DNA from: CAWJFJ01 sp963800065
GTDB taxonomy: Bacteria; Actinomycetota; Acidimicrobiia; Acidimicrobiales; UBA8190
DNA: 64,000 bases
Assembly (NCBI GenBank): GCA_963800065.1
Contig: CAWCZO010000008.1
Span: 744,001-808,000, forward strand
Reading direction: 5' to 3'
This document shows, piece after piece, positions 42,356 to 51,142 of the stretch. Under the pieces are notes generated by a model. It worked only from the letters and a program-made list of their open reading frames with translations, was not told where the DNA came from and ran no database searches. Every line of letters begins with the position of its first letter. Positions within the stretch are counted from its first letter, which is position 1. Made by a program: the position numbers and the translations under genes.

Positions 42356-43921
42356 ATGCCCGACGACGTCGCCGGTTCCGCCGGCGCTCTTGACCCGGCG
42401 GTCCCCGCCGCCCCGGTCGCCGGTGAGGTCCCCGGCGCCATCGCCCTCATGTCCAATGCCCCGATGGGCACCTTTGACGACGCCGGGACCTACATCCCCC
42501 GGGCCATCGTCGAGGACGACCTGGGCGGAACCTCCCTGGAGGACGCCATCGACGCCACCATCGTCGAGTTCGACGACGGCGACATCGTCGAGGGCACGGT
42601 GGTGAAGATCGACCGCGACGAGGTGCTGCTCGACATCGGATTCAAGTCCGAGGGCGTCATCCCCGTGCGCGAGCTGTCCATCCGCAACGACGTCGACCCC
42701 GAGGAGATCGTGAGCCTGGGGGAGCACCTCGAAGCGCTGGTCCTGCAGAAAGAGGACAAGGAGGGCAGGCTCGTCCTGTCCAAGAAGCGCGCCCAGTACG
42801 AGCGGGCCTGGGGGACGATCGAGAAGATCAAGAGTTCCGACGGGATCGTGAAGGGCCCCGTCATCGAGGTGGTGAAGGGCGGTCTCATAGTCGACATCGG
42901 GCTCCGGGGATTCCTCCCCGCCTCCCTCGTCGAGCTGCGCCGGGTCCGCGAGTTGCAGCCCTACGTGGGCCGGAGCATCGAAGCCAAGATCATCGAGCTC
43001 GACCGCAATCGCAACAACGTCGTCCTGTCGCGCCGGGCCTGGTTGGAAGAGACCCAGAAGGAGCAGCGGGGCGAGTTCCTGGTCAACCTGAAGCCGGGGG
43101 AGCGCCGTCGGGGCGTGGTGTCCTCGGTCGTCAACTTCGGAGCCTTCGTCGACCTCGGCGGCATGGACGGGCTCATCCACGTGTCGGAGCTCTCGTGGAA
43201 GCACGTCGACCACCCGTCGTCGGTGGTGTCGGTGGGCGACGAGGTCGACGTCGAGGTGCTCGACGTGGACCTCGACAAGGAGCGCATCAGCCTGTCGCTC
43301 AAGGCCACCCAGACAGACCCGTGGCAGGAATTCGCCAACTCCCATCAGGTGGGGGAGCTCGTCTACGGGCGGATCACCAAGCTCGTCCCCTTCGGCGCCT
43401 TCGTCCAGGTGGGCGACGGGATCGAGGGGTTGGTCCACATCTCCGAGATGGCCGGCCACCACGTCGATCTCCCCGAGCAGGTGGTGACGCCGGGCGAGGA
43501 GCTGTGGGTGAAGATCATCGACATCGACCTCCAACGCCGGCGCATCAGCCTGTCGATCAAGCAGGCGGCCGAAGGAGGCGAGGTGTCGGAGGAGTACCGC
43601 GAGGCCTTCGGCGAGCACGCCTACGACGAGCAGGGCAACTACATCGGCTTCGACTACGCCGCCACCGAGTTCACGCCCGAGACCGAGGCCCAGGCGGCAT
43701 GGTCGGAGTACGTGGCCGAGCACGGGAGCCCCCCCGAGGGGACCGAGCTTCCCGCCGGTGTCGAGCGGCCGTCCGCCGTAACGGTGGACGGCCCCGCCGA
43801 GGCGGCGGCACCCGAGCCGGCCGCACCCGAGGTGGCGGTGCCGGCGGTGGTGGCCACCGCCGAACCGGCGGCCTCCACCGCCCCGGCGGACACCGAGCCG
43901 GCTCCCGCCGAGGGCTCCTAG
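42356..43921 (+). CDS. rpsA: 30S ribosomal protein S1
   Basis: 521 residues with four S1 RNA-binding repeats: about 70-140 (DIVEGTVVKIDRDEVLLDIGFKSEGVIP), 158-225 (IVKGPVIEVVKGGLIVDIGLRGFLPAS), 242-312 (RRGVVSSVVNFGAFVDLGGMDGLIHVSELSW) and 329-400 (LVYGRITKLVPFGAFVQVGDGIEGLVHISEMA). A 60-residue acidic N-terminal extension and an Ala/Pro/Glu-rich C-terminal tail flank them. Four repeats is the actinobacterial form. It helps the ribosome bind structured mRNAs. The gene converges with the transporter operon, with stops only 2 bp apart. Confidence 0.95.
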   Translation: MPDDVAGSAGALDPAVPAAPVAGEVPGAIALMSNAPMGTFDDAGTYIPRAIVEDDLGGTSLEDAIDATIVEFDDGDIVEGTVVKIDRDEVLLDIGFKSEGVIPVRELSIRNDVDPEEIVSLGEHLEALVLQKEDKEGRLVLSKKRAQYERAWGTIEKIKSSDGIVKGPVIEVVKGGLIVDIGLRGFLPASLVELRRVRELQPYVGRSIEAKIIELDRNRNNVVLSRRAWLEETQKEQRGEFLVNLKPGERRRGVVSSVVNFGAFVDLGGMDGLIHVSELSWKHVDHPSSVVSVGDEVDVEVLDVDLDKERISLSLKATQTDPWQEFANSHQVGELVYGRITKLVPFGAFVQVGDGIEGLVHISEMAGHHVDLPEQVVTPGEELWVKIIDIDLQRRRISLSIKQAAEGGEVSEEYREAFGEHAYDEQGNYIGFDYAATEFTPETEAQAAWSEYVAEHGSPPEGTELPAGVERPSAVTVDGPAEAAAPEPAAPEVAVPAVVATAEPAASTAPADTEPAPAEGS

Positions 43922-43923
43922 AC

Positions 43924-44979
43924 CTAGACGCCCCCACCGGGCGGGGACGCCCCCACCGGTGCCCCCACCACCACCGCCGGCTCCTCCGGACGCGACAGCG
44001 GGAAGTGGCAGGCCACGAAATGGTCGGGGCCGAGCGCCCGCATCTCGGGCTCCTCCTGCGAGCAGCGGTCCTGGGCGTACGGGCAGCGGGTCCGGAAGCG
44101 GCACCCCGAAGGGGGGTCGCTCGGGGACGGGAGCTCCCCCGCCAGAGGAGCGGTCCCATCGGCCCCCGCCGACGGATCGGGCTCGGGGATGGAGGCCAAC
44201 AGGGCCGCCGTGTAGGGGTGGGCCGGGTGACGGTAGAGGGTGTCGGGCGGGGCCACCTCGCACAGCTTCCCCAGGTACATCACGGCCACGCGGTCACTGA
44301 CGTTCTTCACCACGGCCAGATCGTGGGCGATGAAGACCATGGTGAGTCCGTGGTCGCGCTTCAGGTCGTCGAGAAGGTTGAGGATCTGCGCCTGCACCGA
44401 GACGTCGAGGGCCGAGACCGGTTCGTCGCAGATGAGCAAGGTCGGATCCAGCATGAGGGCCCGGGCGATGCTTATCCGCTGGCACTGGCCGCCCGAGAAT
44501 TCGATCGGTCGCCGGCCCCCGGCGTCGGTGGGGTTGATGCCGACGGACTCGAGGGTGGCGCGGGCCTTGGCCCGGCGCTCGTCGCGGGTCCCGATGCCCC
44601 AGATGGCCAGGGGCTCCATGACCGAGTCGAGAACACGCCGACGCGGATTCAGCGAGGAGATGGGGTCCTGGAAGACCATCTGGACCTTGGTCCGCGCCTG
44701 GCGCAGCTGGCGCGGACCGAGCGCGGTGAGCTCGGTGCCGGCGAAGCGGACCGATCCGGCGTCGGGCGAATGGACGAGGGCGACGGCCCGTCCCGTCGTG
44801 GACTTTCCACATCCCGATTCGCCCACCAGTCCCAGGGTCTCGCCGGCGGCCACGTCGAAGCTCACGTCGGAGACGGCCTGGATGCGACGTTGGCCCTTGC
44901 CGAACCCCACGACGAGGTGCTCGGCCCGCAGGAGCATGTCCTCGTCGCCGCGCAGCTGGGCCGTCCCGCTGCCGGCCAT
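43924..44979 (-). CDS. dppF: Oligopeptide/dipeptide ABC transporter ATP-binding protein (DppF/OppF-like)
   Basis: 351 residues. Walker A is GLVGESGCGKSTTGRA near 50, Q-loop QMVFQDPISSLNPRRRV, signature EFSGGQCQRISIARAL near 165, Walker B LLICDEPVSALDVS and switch His FIAHDLAVVK. The C-terminal oligopeptide-transporter domain has PYTAALLASIPEPDP and the cysteine cluster GCRFRTRCPYAQDRC, which in relatives binds an iron-sulfur cluster. The ATG overlaps the DppD stop by one base. It powers uptake of short peptides or related solutes. The last residues converge on rpsA. Confidence 0.92.
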   Translation of the reverse strand: MAGSGTAQLRGDEDMLLRAEHLVVGFGKGQRRIQAVSDVSFDVAAGETLGLVGESGCGKSTTGRAVALVHSPDAGSVRFAGTELTALGPRQLRQARTKVQMVFQDPISSLNPRRRVLDSVMEPLAIWGIGTRDERRAKARATLESVGINPTDAGGRRPIEFSGGQCQRISIARALMLDPTLLICDEPVSALDVSVQAQILNLLDDLKRDHGLTMVFIAHDLAVVKNVSDRVAVMYLGKLCEVAPPDTLYRHPAHPYTAALLASIPEPDPSAGADGTAPLAGELPSPSDPPSGCRFRTRCPYAQDRCSQEEPEMRALGPDHFVACHFPLSRPEEPAVVVGAPVGASPPGGGV

Positions 44980-46154
44980 CAGGCGTGTCCCGCGGGCGCG
45001 GCGCCGTCCGTCGTGGCCGGGGCGCCGGTGGTCACGGTGACCGCCCCGGCCGGCACCGTTCCGGTGAAGGCCACGGCGGCGGGGACACCGGCGGCCACGT
45101 TCCGGGACAGGGCGTCGTCGCCTTCGGGCGACCCCACCGGGAACCAGCACGAGAAGAGGTGCCCGGCGCCGGCCGTGCGCGACGGGGGGCTCTCGACCCG
45201 GCAGCGGTCCTGGACGTAGGGGCAGCGGGGGGCGAAGGGACAGCCCGGGGGCAGGGCGGCCAGGTCGGGGGGCCGGCCCGGGATGGCCCGCAGCCGGGTG
45301 TGGCTGGCGTCGGTCAACCGGGGGATCGATCGCAGGAGGGCCTCGGTGTACGGCATCCGGGTGTGCGAGAAGAGGTCCTTGGTGGGGGCCTGCTCGACGA
45401 TGCGTCCGGCGTACATGACGGCGATGTCGTCGGCGCGGTTGGCCACCACGCCGAGGTCGTGGGTGACGAGGATCATGCCCATCGACCTCTCGCGCTGCAA
45501 CGTGGCCAGGAGGTCGAGGATCTGGGCCTGCAGGGTGACGTCGAGCCCGGTCGTCGGTTCGTCGGCCAGGACCAGCTTGGGTCCACAGGCCAGGGCTATG
45601 GCGATCATGACCCGCTGGCGCATGCCGCCCGAGAGCTCGTGCGGATAGTTCCTCATGCGCTGCTCGGGAGCGGGGATGCCGACGGAGGTGAGCAGGGTGA
45701 CGGCCGTGTCGTGGGCGGCGCGGCGATCGAGACCGAGGCGGATGCGCAGGGACTCCGTCAGTTGACGGTCGACGCGCACGACCGGGTTGAGCGCCGTCAT
45801 GGGGTCCTGGAAGACGACCGACATCTGGGTACCCCACACGTGGCGGAGCTGTTCGGGGCTGAGCGACATCAGTTCATGGCCGGCGAAGCGGACGGACCCC
45901 GACCGCTCCAGGTTGATGTTGGGGAGAAGGCCCATGATGGAACGGGTGAGGACGGTCTTGCCCGAGCCGGACTCACCGACGATGCCCAGGGTCTTGCCCC
46001 GGTTCAAGGTGAACGAGATCCCGTCGTTGGCCCGGACCAGTCCGCGTTCGGTACGGAAGGCCGTGTGGAGGTCCTGGACGTCGAGGAGCGGCTCCTCGAG
46101 CTCGGCGGCGTCGGGGAAGACCAGATGCGACGTCCGCCGCGGCCGGAGGATCAC
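44979..46154 (-). CDS. dppD: Oligopeptide/dipeptide ABC transporter ATP-binding protein (DppD/OppD-like)
   Basis: 391 residues. Walker A GIVGESGSGKTVLTRS near 52, VVFQDPMTALNPVVRV, signature HELSGGMRQRVMIAIAL near 170, Walker B LVLADEPTTGLDVT and switch His LVTHDLGVVANRADDI are complete. The C-terminal cysteine cluster CPFAPRCPYVQDRC is present, then an unusual Ala/Gly/Thr-rich tail of about 45 residues beyond the usual end. The GTG start overlaps the permease stop (GTGA). It forms a heterodimer with the DppF-like subunit. Confidence 0.92.
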   Translation of the reverse strand: MILRPRRTSHLVFPDAAELEEPLLDVQDLHTAFRTERGLVRANDGISFTLNRGKTLGIVGESGSGKTVLTRSIMGLLPNINLERSGSVRFAGHELMSLSPEQLRHVWGTQMSVVFQDPMTALNPVVRVDRQLTESLRIRLGLDRRAAHDTAVTLLTSVGIPAPEQRMRNYPHELSGGMRQRVMIAIALACGPKLVLADEPTTGLDVTLQAQILDLLATLQRERSMGMILVTHDLGVVANRADDIAVMYAGRIVEQAPTKDLFSHTRMPYTEALLRSIPRLTDASHTRLRAIPGRPPDLAALPPGCPFAPRCPYVQDRCRVESPPSRTAGAGHLFSCWFPVGSPEGDDALSRNVAAGVPAAVAFTGTVPAGAVTVTTGAPATTDGAAPAGHA

Positions 46155-47077
46155 AGGTTCCCGGCGCGGACGTCGTAGCGCGAGCGCAGGCGGTCCGCCA
46201 TGAGGTTGAGGGCGACGAGGAGGAGGAAGATGTAGATCGACGGCCACAGGGCGATGTACGGATTCAGGGAGAGGTTGTTGTTCTGGACGCCTTCGTTGAT
46301 GATGTTGCCCAGTGATGCCGTCGGGAGGGTGATCGAGAGGCCGAGAAAGGCCAGGGAGCCCTCGAGGATGATGGCCACGGCCACGCCGATGAGGGCGAAG
46401 GACACCGCCGCCGGGATGACGTTCGGGAGGAGCTCGCGGACCAGGATCCGCCACGTGGTGGCGCCCATGGTGCGGGCGGCGACGACGAACTCGCGGTTGG
46501 CGAACGACAAGGTGGTGGCCCGGATGACCCGGAAGAGGCTCGGCGCGCCGGCCACGGCGAAGATGATGGTGAGCTTCAGCAGGGTGCGGGGCAGCCAGAA
46601 GGCCTCGATCACCAGAATGGCCAGCAGGGCGGGGAAGGCCAGGATGACGAGGGATCCGGCGTTGAGGACGGTGTCGATCCATCCGCCCCGGTAGCCGGCC
46701 AGCAGGCCCAGGCCCCCACCGGCCAGGAGGGCCAGGCCCACCGATGCGAACCCGATGACGAAGGACACGCGCGACCCGTAGATGATGCGCGAGAGCAGAT
46801 CGCGCCCGAGTTCGTCGGTGCCGAGGAGATGGTGGAGGCTGGGGCCGATGTTGACGGCCGTGTAGTCCTGGAAGTTGGGGTTCTTGAGCGGGAGGACCGA
46901 GGCGAAGACGGCCAGCAGGATCATGACCGCCACCCAGGCGAAGCACACCCAGAAGACCGCCCCCAGGCCCGTCCGGGCCTCGACGGCGGAGACGGGTTCG
47001 GGCTGGGTCATGCCCTGAAGGGACTCGAAGTCCTCGATGTGCTCGACGGTGCCGGGGGCGAGTTCGGTGTCAGACAC
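46151..47077 (-). CDS. dppC: Peptide ABC transporter permease (DppC/OppC-like)
   Basis: 308 residues. A cytoplasmic N-terminus leads to the first span GAVFWVCFAWVAVMILLAVFASVL, then HHLLGTDELGRDLLSRIIYGSRVSF, the typical OppC loop. The remaining five spans surround the ATPase-contact EAA loop EFVVAARTMGATTWRILVRELLPNVIP near 205, and it ends with LNLMADRLRSRYDVRAG. The GTG start at 47077 overlaps the DppB stop by 8 bp. The frame is open for 60 residues upstream, but they are shadow sequence of the dppB gene. Confidence 0.92.
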   Translation of the reverse strand: MSDTELAPGTVEHIEDFESLQGMTQPEPVSAVEARTGLGAVFWVCFAWVAVMILLAVFASVLPLKNPNFQDYTAVNIGPSLHHLLGTDELGRDLLSRIIYGSRVSFVIGFASVGLALLAGGGLGLLAGYRGGWIDTVLNAGSLVILAFPALLAILVIEAFWLPRTLLKLTIIFAVAGAPSLFRVIRATTLSFANREFVVAARTMGATTWRILVRELLPNVIPAAVSFALIGVAVAIILEGSLAFLGLSITLPTASLGNIINEGVQNNNLSLNPYIALWPSIYIFLLLVALNLMADRLRSRYDVRAGNL

Positions 47078-48014
47078 GACGGACCCTCGGGTCGAGGAAG
47101 GTGAAGAGTATGTCGACGCCGAAATTGATGACGACGTAGGCGATGGCGGCCACCAGGGCCATTCCCTGCACGACGAGATAGTCACGGGCGTTGATGGCCT
47201 GGATGAGCTGGAAGCCGATGCCGGGGAGCTGGAAGAGGATCTCCACCACGAAGGCACCGGTGAACAGCGAGCCGATGCTCAGCCCGGCGCCGGCCAGGAG
47301 GGCGAACGACGACGGTCGCAGGGCGTGGCGCAGCAGGATGTACGTGGTGGACAGCCCCTTGGCCCGGGCCATGGTGATGAAGTCCTCCTGCAGGGTGGCG
47401 ATCATGTCGGCCCGCAGCAGCCGGTAGTAGATGGCCACCGATCCCACGGCCAGGGAGATCGACGGCAGGAGGACCGATTTGAGGTTCGGCCCGATCCCCT
47501 GGGAGAGGGGGTTGAACCCGGTGGCCGGGAAGATGTGGATCTTCACGGCCACGATGAGGACGAGGATCACGGCCACCACGAAGGTGGGGACGGCCAGCAT
47601 GGCGTAGGTCGAGGTGGTGGCGATCCGGTCGAAGAGCCGGTTGGGTCGCAGGGCGGCCATCAGGGCCAGGGGGATGGCCACGATGAAGGCCATGATCTGC
47701 GAGACGATGATCAGCTCGAGGTCGATGGGAAATGCTTCGCCCACGGCATTGGCCACGGTCTGATGGGTCAGGAAGGAGATCCCCAGGTTGCCGTGGAAGA
47801 CGTTGCTGATCCACGTCCAGTACTGGGCCGGCAGGGACTTGTTGAGGCCCAGCTGGCGCAGGAGGATGGCCCGGGCCTGGGCCGTGTCGTTCGGACCCAG
47901 GATGGAGTTGGTGGGATCACCGGGCAGGAGGTGGACGAGCAGGAAGGCGACGATGGAGATGAAGAAGATGATGACGATGAGCTGGATGACCCGGCCACCG
48001 ATGTAGCGAGCCAT
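47070..48014 (-). CDS. dppB: Peptide ABC transporter permease (DppB/OppB-like)
   Basis: 314 residues, six membrane spans. It starts MARYIGGRVIQLIVIIFFISIVAFLLVHLLPGDPTNSIL, the hallmark of OppB permeases, and has the EAA loop DFITMARAKGLSTTYILLRHALRPSSFALLAGAG near 205, ending DILFTFLDPRVRRV. The start is the ATG at 48014, 13 bases after the stop of the binding-protein gene. It forms the membrane pore with DppC. Confidence 0.93.
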   Translation of the reverse strand: MARYIGGRVIQLIVIIFFISIVAFLLVHLLPGDPTNSILGPNDTAQARAILLRQLGLNKSLPAQYWTWISNVFHGNLGISFLTHQTVANAVGEAFPIDLELIIVSQIMAFIVAIPLALMAALRPNRLFDRIATTSTYAMLAVPTFVVAVILVLIVAVKIHIFPATGFNPLSQGIGPNLKSVLLPSISLAVGSVAIYYRLLRADMIATLQEDFITMARAKGLSTTYILLRHALRPSSFALLAGAGLSIGSLFTGAFVVEILFQLPGIGFQLIQAINARDYLVVQGMALVAAIAYVVINFGVDILFTFLDPRVRRV

Positions 48015-48027
48015 GCCCGGGCCGTCC

Positions 48028-49707
48028 TCAGGCCTTCAACCAGATCTGGGTCGGGGTGAAGACGCCGCCGGCGAAGCCCTGGCCCCGGGTGCCGTCGGGC
48101 AGGATGGGGTTGGCGAAGTTCATCGTGGTGTCGTTGCCCGTGAGCGACCACGGGGCCCGCGACAGCCAGAGGTAGGGCAGGTCCTCGGCCAGCAACTTGT
48201 CCACCGTCTGGTACGCCTCGATGCGGGCCTCCCGTTGGGCGTGGGTGCGACCTTGTTGCAGCGCCACCTCGATACGGGGGTCCTTGTTGCGGGCGAAATT
48301 GAGGGCGAGGGGGGGATTGGCCGTGGTGGGACTGAGCCACACGTAATTGATGTCGGGGTCGGGGGCGCCGAATTGCTCGTCGGCTGCCGCCTGGAACTGG
48401 CCTCCGACCAGTTGGTCGATGTACTGGACCTGCGCCACCTCGCCGAGGGTCACCTTGAACCCGGCCAACTGCCACATGCTCTGGAGGGCCTGGATGATCT
48501 CTGCCTGCCGGGGGTCGGGGACATCGATCAGCGAGATGCTCAGGCTGCCTCCATGGGCGGGGGCGGCCTTGGCCACCAGCTGCTTGGCCTTGGCGGGGTT
48601 GTAGACCGGATAGCCGTTGTCCGCCGCCCGGTAGATGGATCCGGGGGGGAACAGCGACGTGTTGGCGGGGACCACCCCGTCATAGAACAGCTTGACGATC
48701 TCCTCCGGATCCGTGGCATAGGCCAGGGCCTGGCGCACGGTCAGGTCGTTCAGCGGTTCCTTGGAGACGTTGAGGCAGATGAAGTCCATGTCCGGCTGGC
48801 CGACGGTCTGGTGGATGTCGGTCACCTGCTGGAAGCTGGAATCGTGTTGCAGGTCGCGGATGGCGCCCGGGTCGTGCGAGACCATCAGGTCGATGGTGCC
48901 CGACTTCAACGAGAGCTCCCGCGATTCGTCGATCACGATGGGCCTGAACGTGACCGTGTCGAGATAGGGCAATCCGGGACGCCAGTAGTTGGGGTTCCGC
49001 TCCACGGTGAAATGGTCGTTCGGCTCCCAGGAGACGTACTTGAAGGGCCCCGTGCCTATGGGGACCTGCGAGTCGTTCTTGTCCAGCTGGGACAGGGCGA
49101 TGACCGATCCGAGCTGGGTGGTGAGGTACGACGGGAAGGCCACCAGGGGCTCGTCGCAGTTGAACGTGACGCTCAGATCACCGGCCGACGTCACACTGCT
49201 GATGGGCGCCGCCGCCTGGGCGGTGAGGGCCGAGGTCTTGATGGCGCGGAAACCCTGGAGGACCACGTCGGCGGTGAGCGGCGACCCGTCGTGGAAGACC
49301 ACGTTCGGGCGGAGTGTCACCGTCCACGCCGTCATGTCGGGATTGGGGACGACCGACGCCGCCAGGTGGGGACGGATGGACCCGTCGGCGGCCACCGCCG
49401 TCAGGGTGTCGTAGACGGCGTTGGCGTAGGTCAGCCCGGTGTTGTCCCAGTGGCTCTGGGCGGGGAGGAAACCGTCGATGTCGGAGCTCATGCCGATGAT
49501 CACCGAGCCGCCGCGACGCGCTTTGGCCGTGCTCACCCCCGGCGTGGTGGTGGCACTGCTGGCGGTCGACGGACCGGAGGGACCGGAGGCCCCGCAGGCG
49601 GACAGCAGGACCGGGGCACCGGCGCCGGCCAGGGCCAGGCCGGCGGCCGAGGCTGCTCCCCGCCCGAGAAACGTCCTCCGGTCGTACCGATCAGCGGAGT
49701 CAGCCAC
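48028..49707 (-). CDS. Peptide ABC transporter substrate-binding lipoprotein
   Basis: 559 residues, SBP_bac_5 type. The N-terminus has a Tat-like motif DRRTFLGRG (residues 9-17), a hydrophobic Ala/Gly-rich core and the lipobox LLSAC with the lipidated Cys38, so it is exported folded and anchored outside. The mature part shows GGSVIIGMSSDIDGFLPAQ, VYDTLTAVAADGSIRPHLAASVVPN, TVTLRPNVVFHDGSPLTADVV, IGTGPFKYVSWEPNDHFTVERNPNYW and VRQALAYATDPEEIV. The GTG has a GAGGGGG ribosome site 5 bases upstream. It is the first gene of the five-gene transporter operon. Peptides are the likely ligand; other solutes are possible in this family. Confidence 0.92.
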   Translation of the reverse strand: MADSADRYDRRTFLGRGAASAAGLALAGAGAPVLLSACGASGPSGPSTASSATTTPGVSTAKARRGGSVIIGMSSDIDGFLPAQSHWDNTGLTYANAVYDTLTAVAADGSIRPHLAASVVPNPDMTAWTVTLRPNVVFHDGSPLTADVVLQGFRAIKTSALTAQAAAPISSVTSAGDLSVTFNCDEPLVAFPSYLTTQLGSVIALSQLDKNDSQVPIGTGPFKYVSWEPNDHFTVERNPNYWRPGLPYLDTVTFRPIVIDESRELSLKSGTIDLMVSHDPGAIRDLQHDSSFQQVTDIHQTVGQPDMDFICLNVSKEPLNDLTVRQALAYATDPEEIVKLFYDGVVPANTSLFPPGSIYRAADNGYPVYNPAKAKQLVAKAAPAHGGSLSISLIDVPDPRQAEIIQALQSMWQLAGFKVTLGEVAQVQYIDQLVGGQFQAAADEQFGAPDPDINYVWLSPTTANPPLALNFARNKDPRIEVALQQGRTHAQREARIEAYQTVDKLLAEDLPYLWLSRAPWSLTGNDTTMNFANPILPDGTRGQGFAGGVFTPTQIWLKA

Positions 49708-49900
49708 ATCTGCCCCCTCGGGTCGTCCCTTTGTGCCCGTTGCGGGCCGTTTCGACCGGCGCCGACGCGCCGGGCCTGCGACACCGGGTTCGTCCCGGTT
49801 CCCGTGGGCGCCGCCATGGTAGACGTCTCGCCCCCACCGCGGGCGGGCACCAGGTGGTTTCGTCGCCCTCCGCCGTCGGGGGCGCGGCCGGGACCCTCGG

Positions 49901-49906
49901 TACCAT
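49901..49906 (+). promoter_or_regulatory. -10 box for leaderless PIG-V-like gene
   Basis: TACCAT ends 6 bases before the ATG at 49913. The 205-bp gap back to the divergent lipoprotein gene holds no other gene. Confidence 0.45.
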
Positions 49907-49912
49907 GCAGCG

Positions 49913-51142
49913 ATGGACGGGACCCAGACGCCGGTCGCCACGGCCGACATCGCACCCGCCACCCCGGGTCCGTCGCCGGCCGCCGCCGAGGCAGGGGCCG
50001 ATCGCCCGAGGGCGGGCCCGGAGTCGTCTCGACGCGCCGCGGTGTGGTGGTCGCTCCGGGTCTCGGTCGTTCCGTGGGCGGTGGCCCGCGTGGTGGTGGG
50101 TGTGGCCCTGGCCGTCGCCCGTCAGCTGGCCTCCGGTGACCACGTCTCGCCGGCCGCCGCCGCCCGTATCCATGAGGGCCTGCTCGGATGGGACGCCGGG
50201 TGGTACGAGTCCATCGCCCGCCAGGGCTACGCCGGGGCCGGTCACGCCTCGCTGCGCTTCTTTCCTCTCCTCCCCCTCCTGGCCCGCGGTCTGTCGGTTC
50301 TGCCCGGTGTGGGGGCGGGAGCGGCGGTGGTGGCGGTGGCCAACGCCTGCGCCCTGGCCGGAACGGCCGTCCTGGCGGCGCTGGTGCGCCACGAGACCGG
50401 CGACGACCGGATGGCCGGGCGCGCGGCCTGGTTGGTCTGCCTGGCCCCGGCGGCCTTCACCTTCGTCATGGGGTACGCCGAGGCGACTCTGCTCGTTCTC
50501 GCGGCCGGGATGTTCCTGGCGCTGCGGACGCGGCACTGGTGGTGGGCGGCGGTGCTGGGTGTGGCCGCCGGTCTCACCCGGCCGGTCGGCGCCCTCCTTC
50601 TCGTCCCCGCCGCCATCGAGGCATGGCGGGGCCTGCGATCGGCCGGCCGGGGCGAGCGGGTGGGCCGGTTGGCGGCCACGGCCGCGCCCGCCGTCGGTAC
50701 GGGGGCGTTTCTCGGCTGGGTGGGCTGGCGCTACGGCGACGCCCTCACCCCACTGCGTCTCCAGGTGAGCCCGCATGCCCACGGCCACCTGGCCGATCCC
50801 CTCGTCACCCTGGCCCACGACGCCTCCTTCCTCGCCCATGGTCATCACCTGGGTGAAGGACTCCATCTCCCGTGGGTGCTGCTGGCCGTGGGCCTTCTGG
50901 TGGTGGCCTTCCGATCGTGGCCGGCCTCCTACGGGGCCTTCGCCGTGGCCGTGATGGCGGTGGCGTTGACCGGGAGCAACCTGGACTCCTTCGAGCGCTA
51001 CGCCCTGTCGGCCTTCCCCCTCGTGCTGGCGGCGGTGACCCTGACCGCCGACGAGCGCCTGTTCCGGGTGGTCCTCGTGATCAGCGCCGTCGGCCTGGCC
51101 GGCTACGCCCTGCTGGCCTTCGCCAACCTCTACGTGCCGTAG
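49913..51142 (+). CDS. PIG-V-like membrane mannosyltransferase (GT-C fold)
   Basis: 409 residues with about ten membrane spans after a 45-residue Ala/Pro-rich cytoplasmic lead. The motif WDAGWYESIARQGYAG near 90 carries the acidic residue expected in the first extracytoplasmic loop of GT-C enzymes; RFFPLLPLLARGL, GYAEATLLVLAAGMFLAL and GVAAGLTRPVGALLLVPAAIEAW match bacterial PIG-V-like proteins. These use a polyprenyl-phosphate sugar to glycosylate lipids or glycans outside the membrane. It starts an envelope-glycan group, overlapping the flippase-like gene by one base (TAGTG). Confidence 0.8.
   Translation: MDGTQTPVATADIAPATPGPSPAAAEAGADRPRAGPESSRRAAVWWSLRVSVVPWAVARVVVGVALAVARQLASGDHVSPAAAARIHEGLLGWDAGWYESIARQGYAGAGHASLRFFPLLPLLARGLSVLPGVGAGAAVVAVANACALAGTAVLAALVRHETGDDRMAGRAAWLVCLAPAAFTFVMGYAEATLLVLAAGMFLALRTRHWWWAAVLGVAAGLTRPVGALLLVPAAIEAWRGLRSAGRGERVGRLAATAAPAVGTGAFLGWVGWRYGDALTPLRLQVSPHAHGHLADPLVTLAHDASFLAHGHHLGEGLHLPWVLLAVGLLVVAFRSWPASYGAFAVAVMAVALTGSNLDSFERYALSAFPLVLAAVTLTADERLFRVVLVISAVGLAGYALLAFANLYVP

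Noticed and set aside
40523..44263. A 1246-residue open frame on the minus strand opposite polA and rpsA
   Set aside because: It is antisense to two certain genes, has no recognisable domain and is rich in His/Gly/Asp as expected of a high-GC shadow frame.
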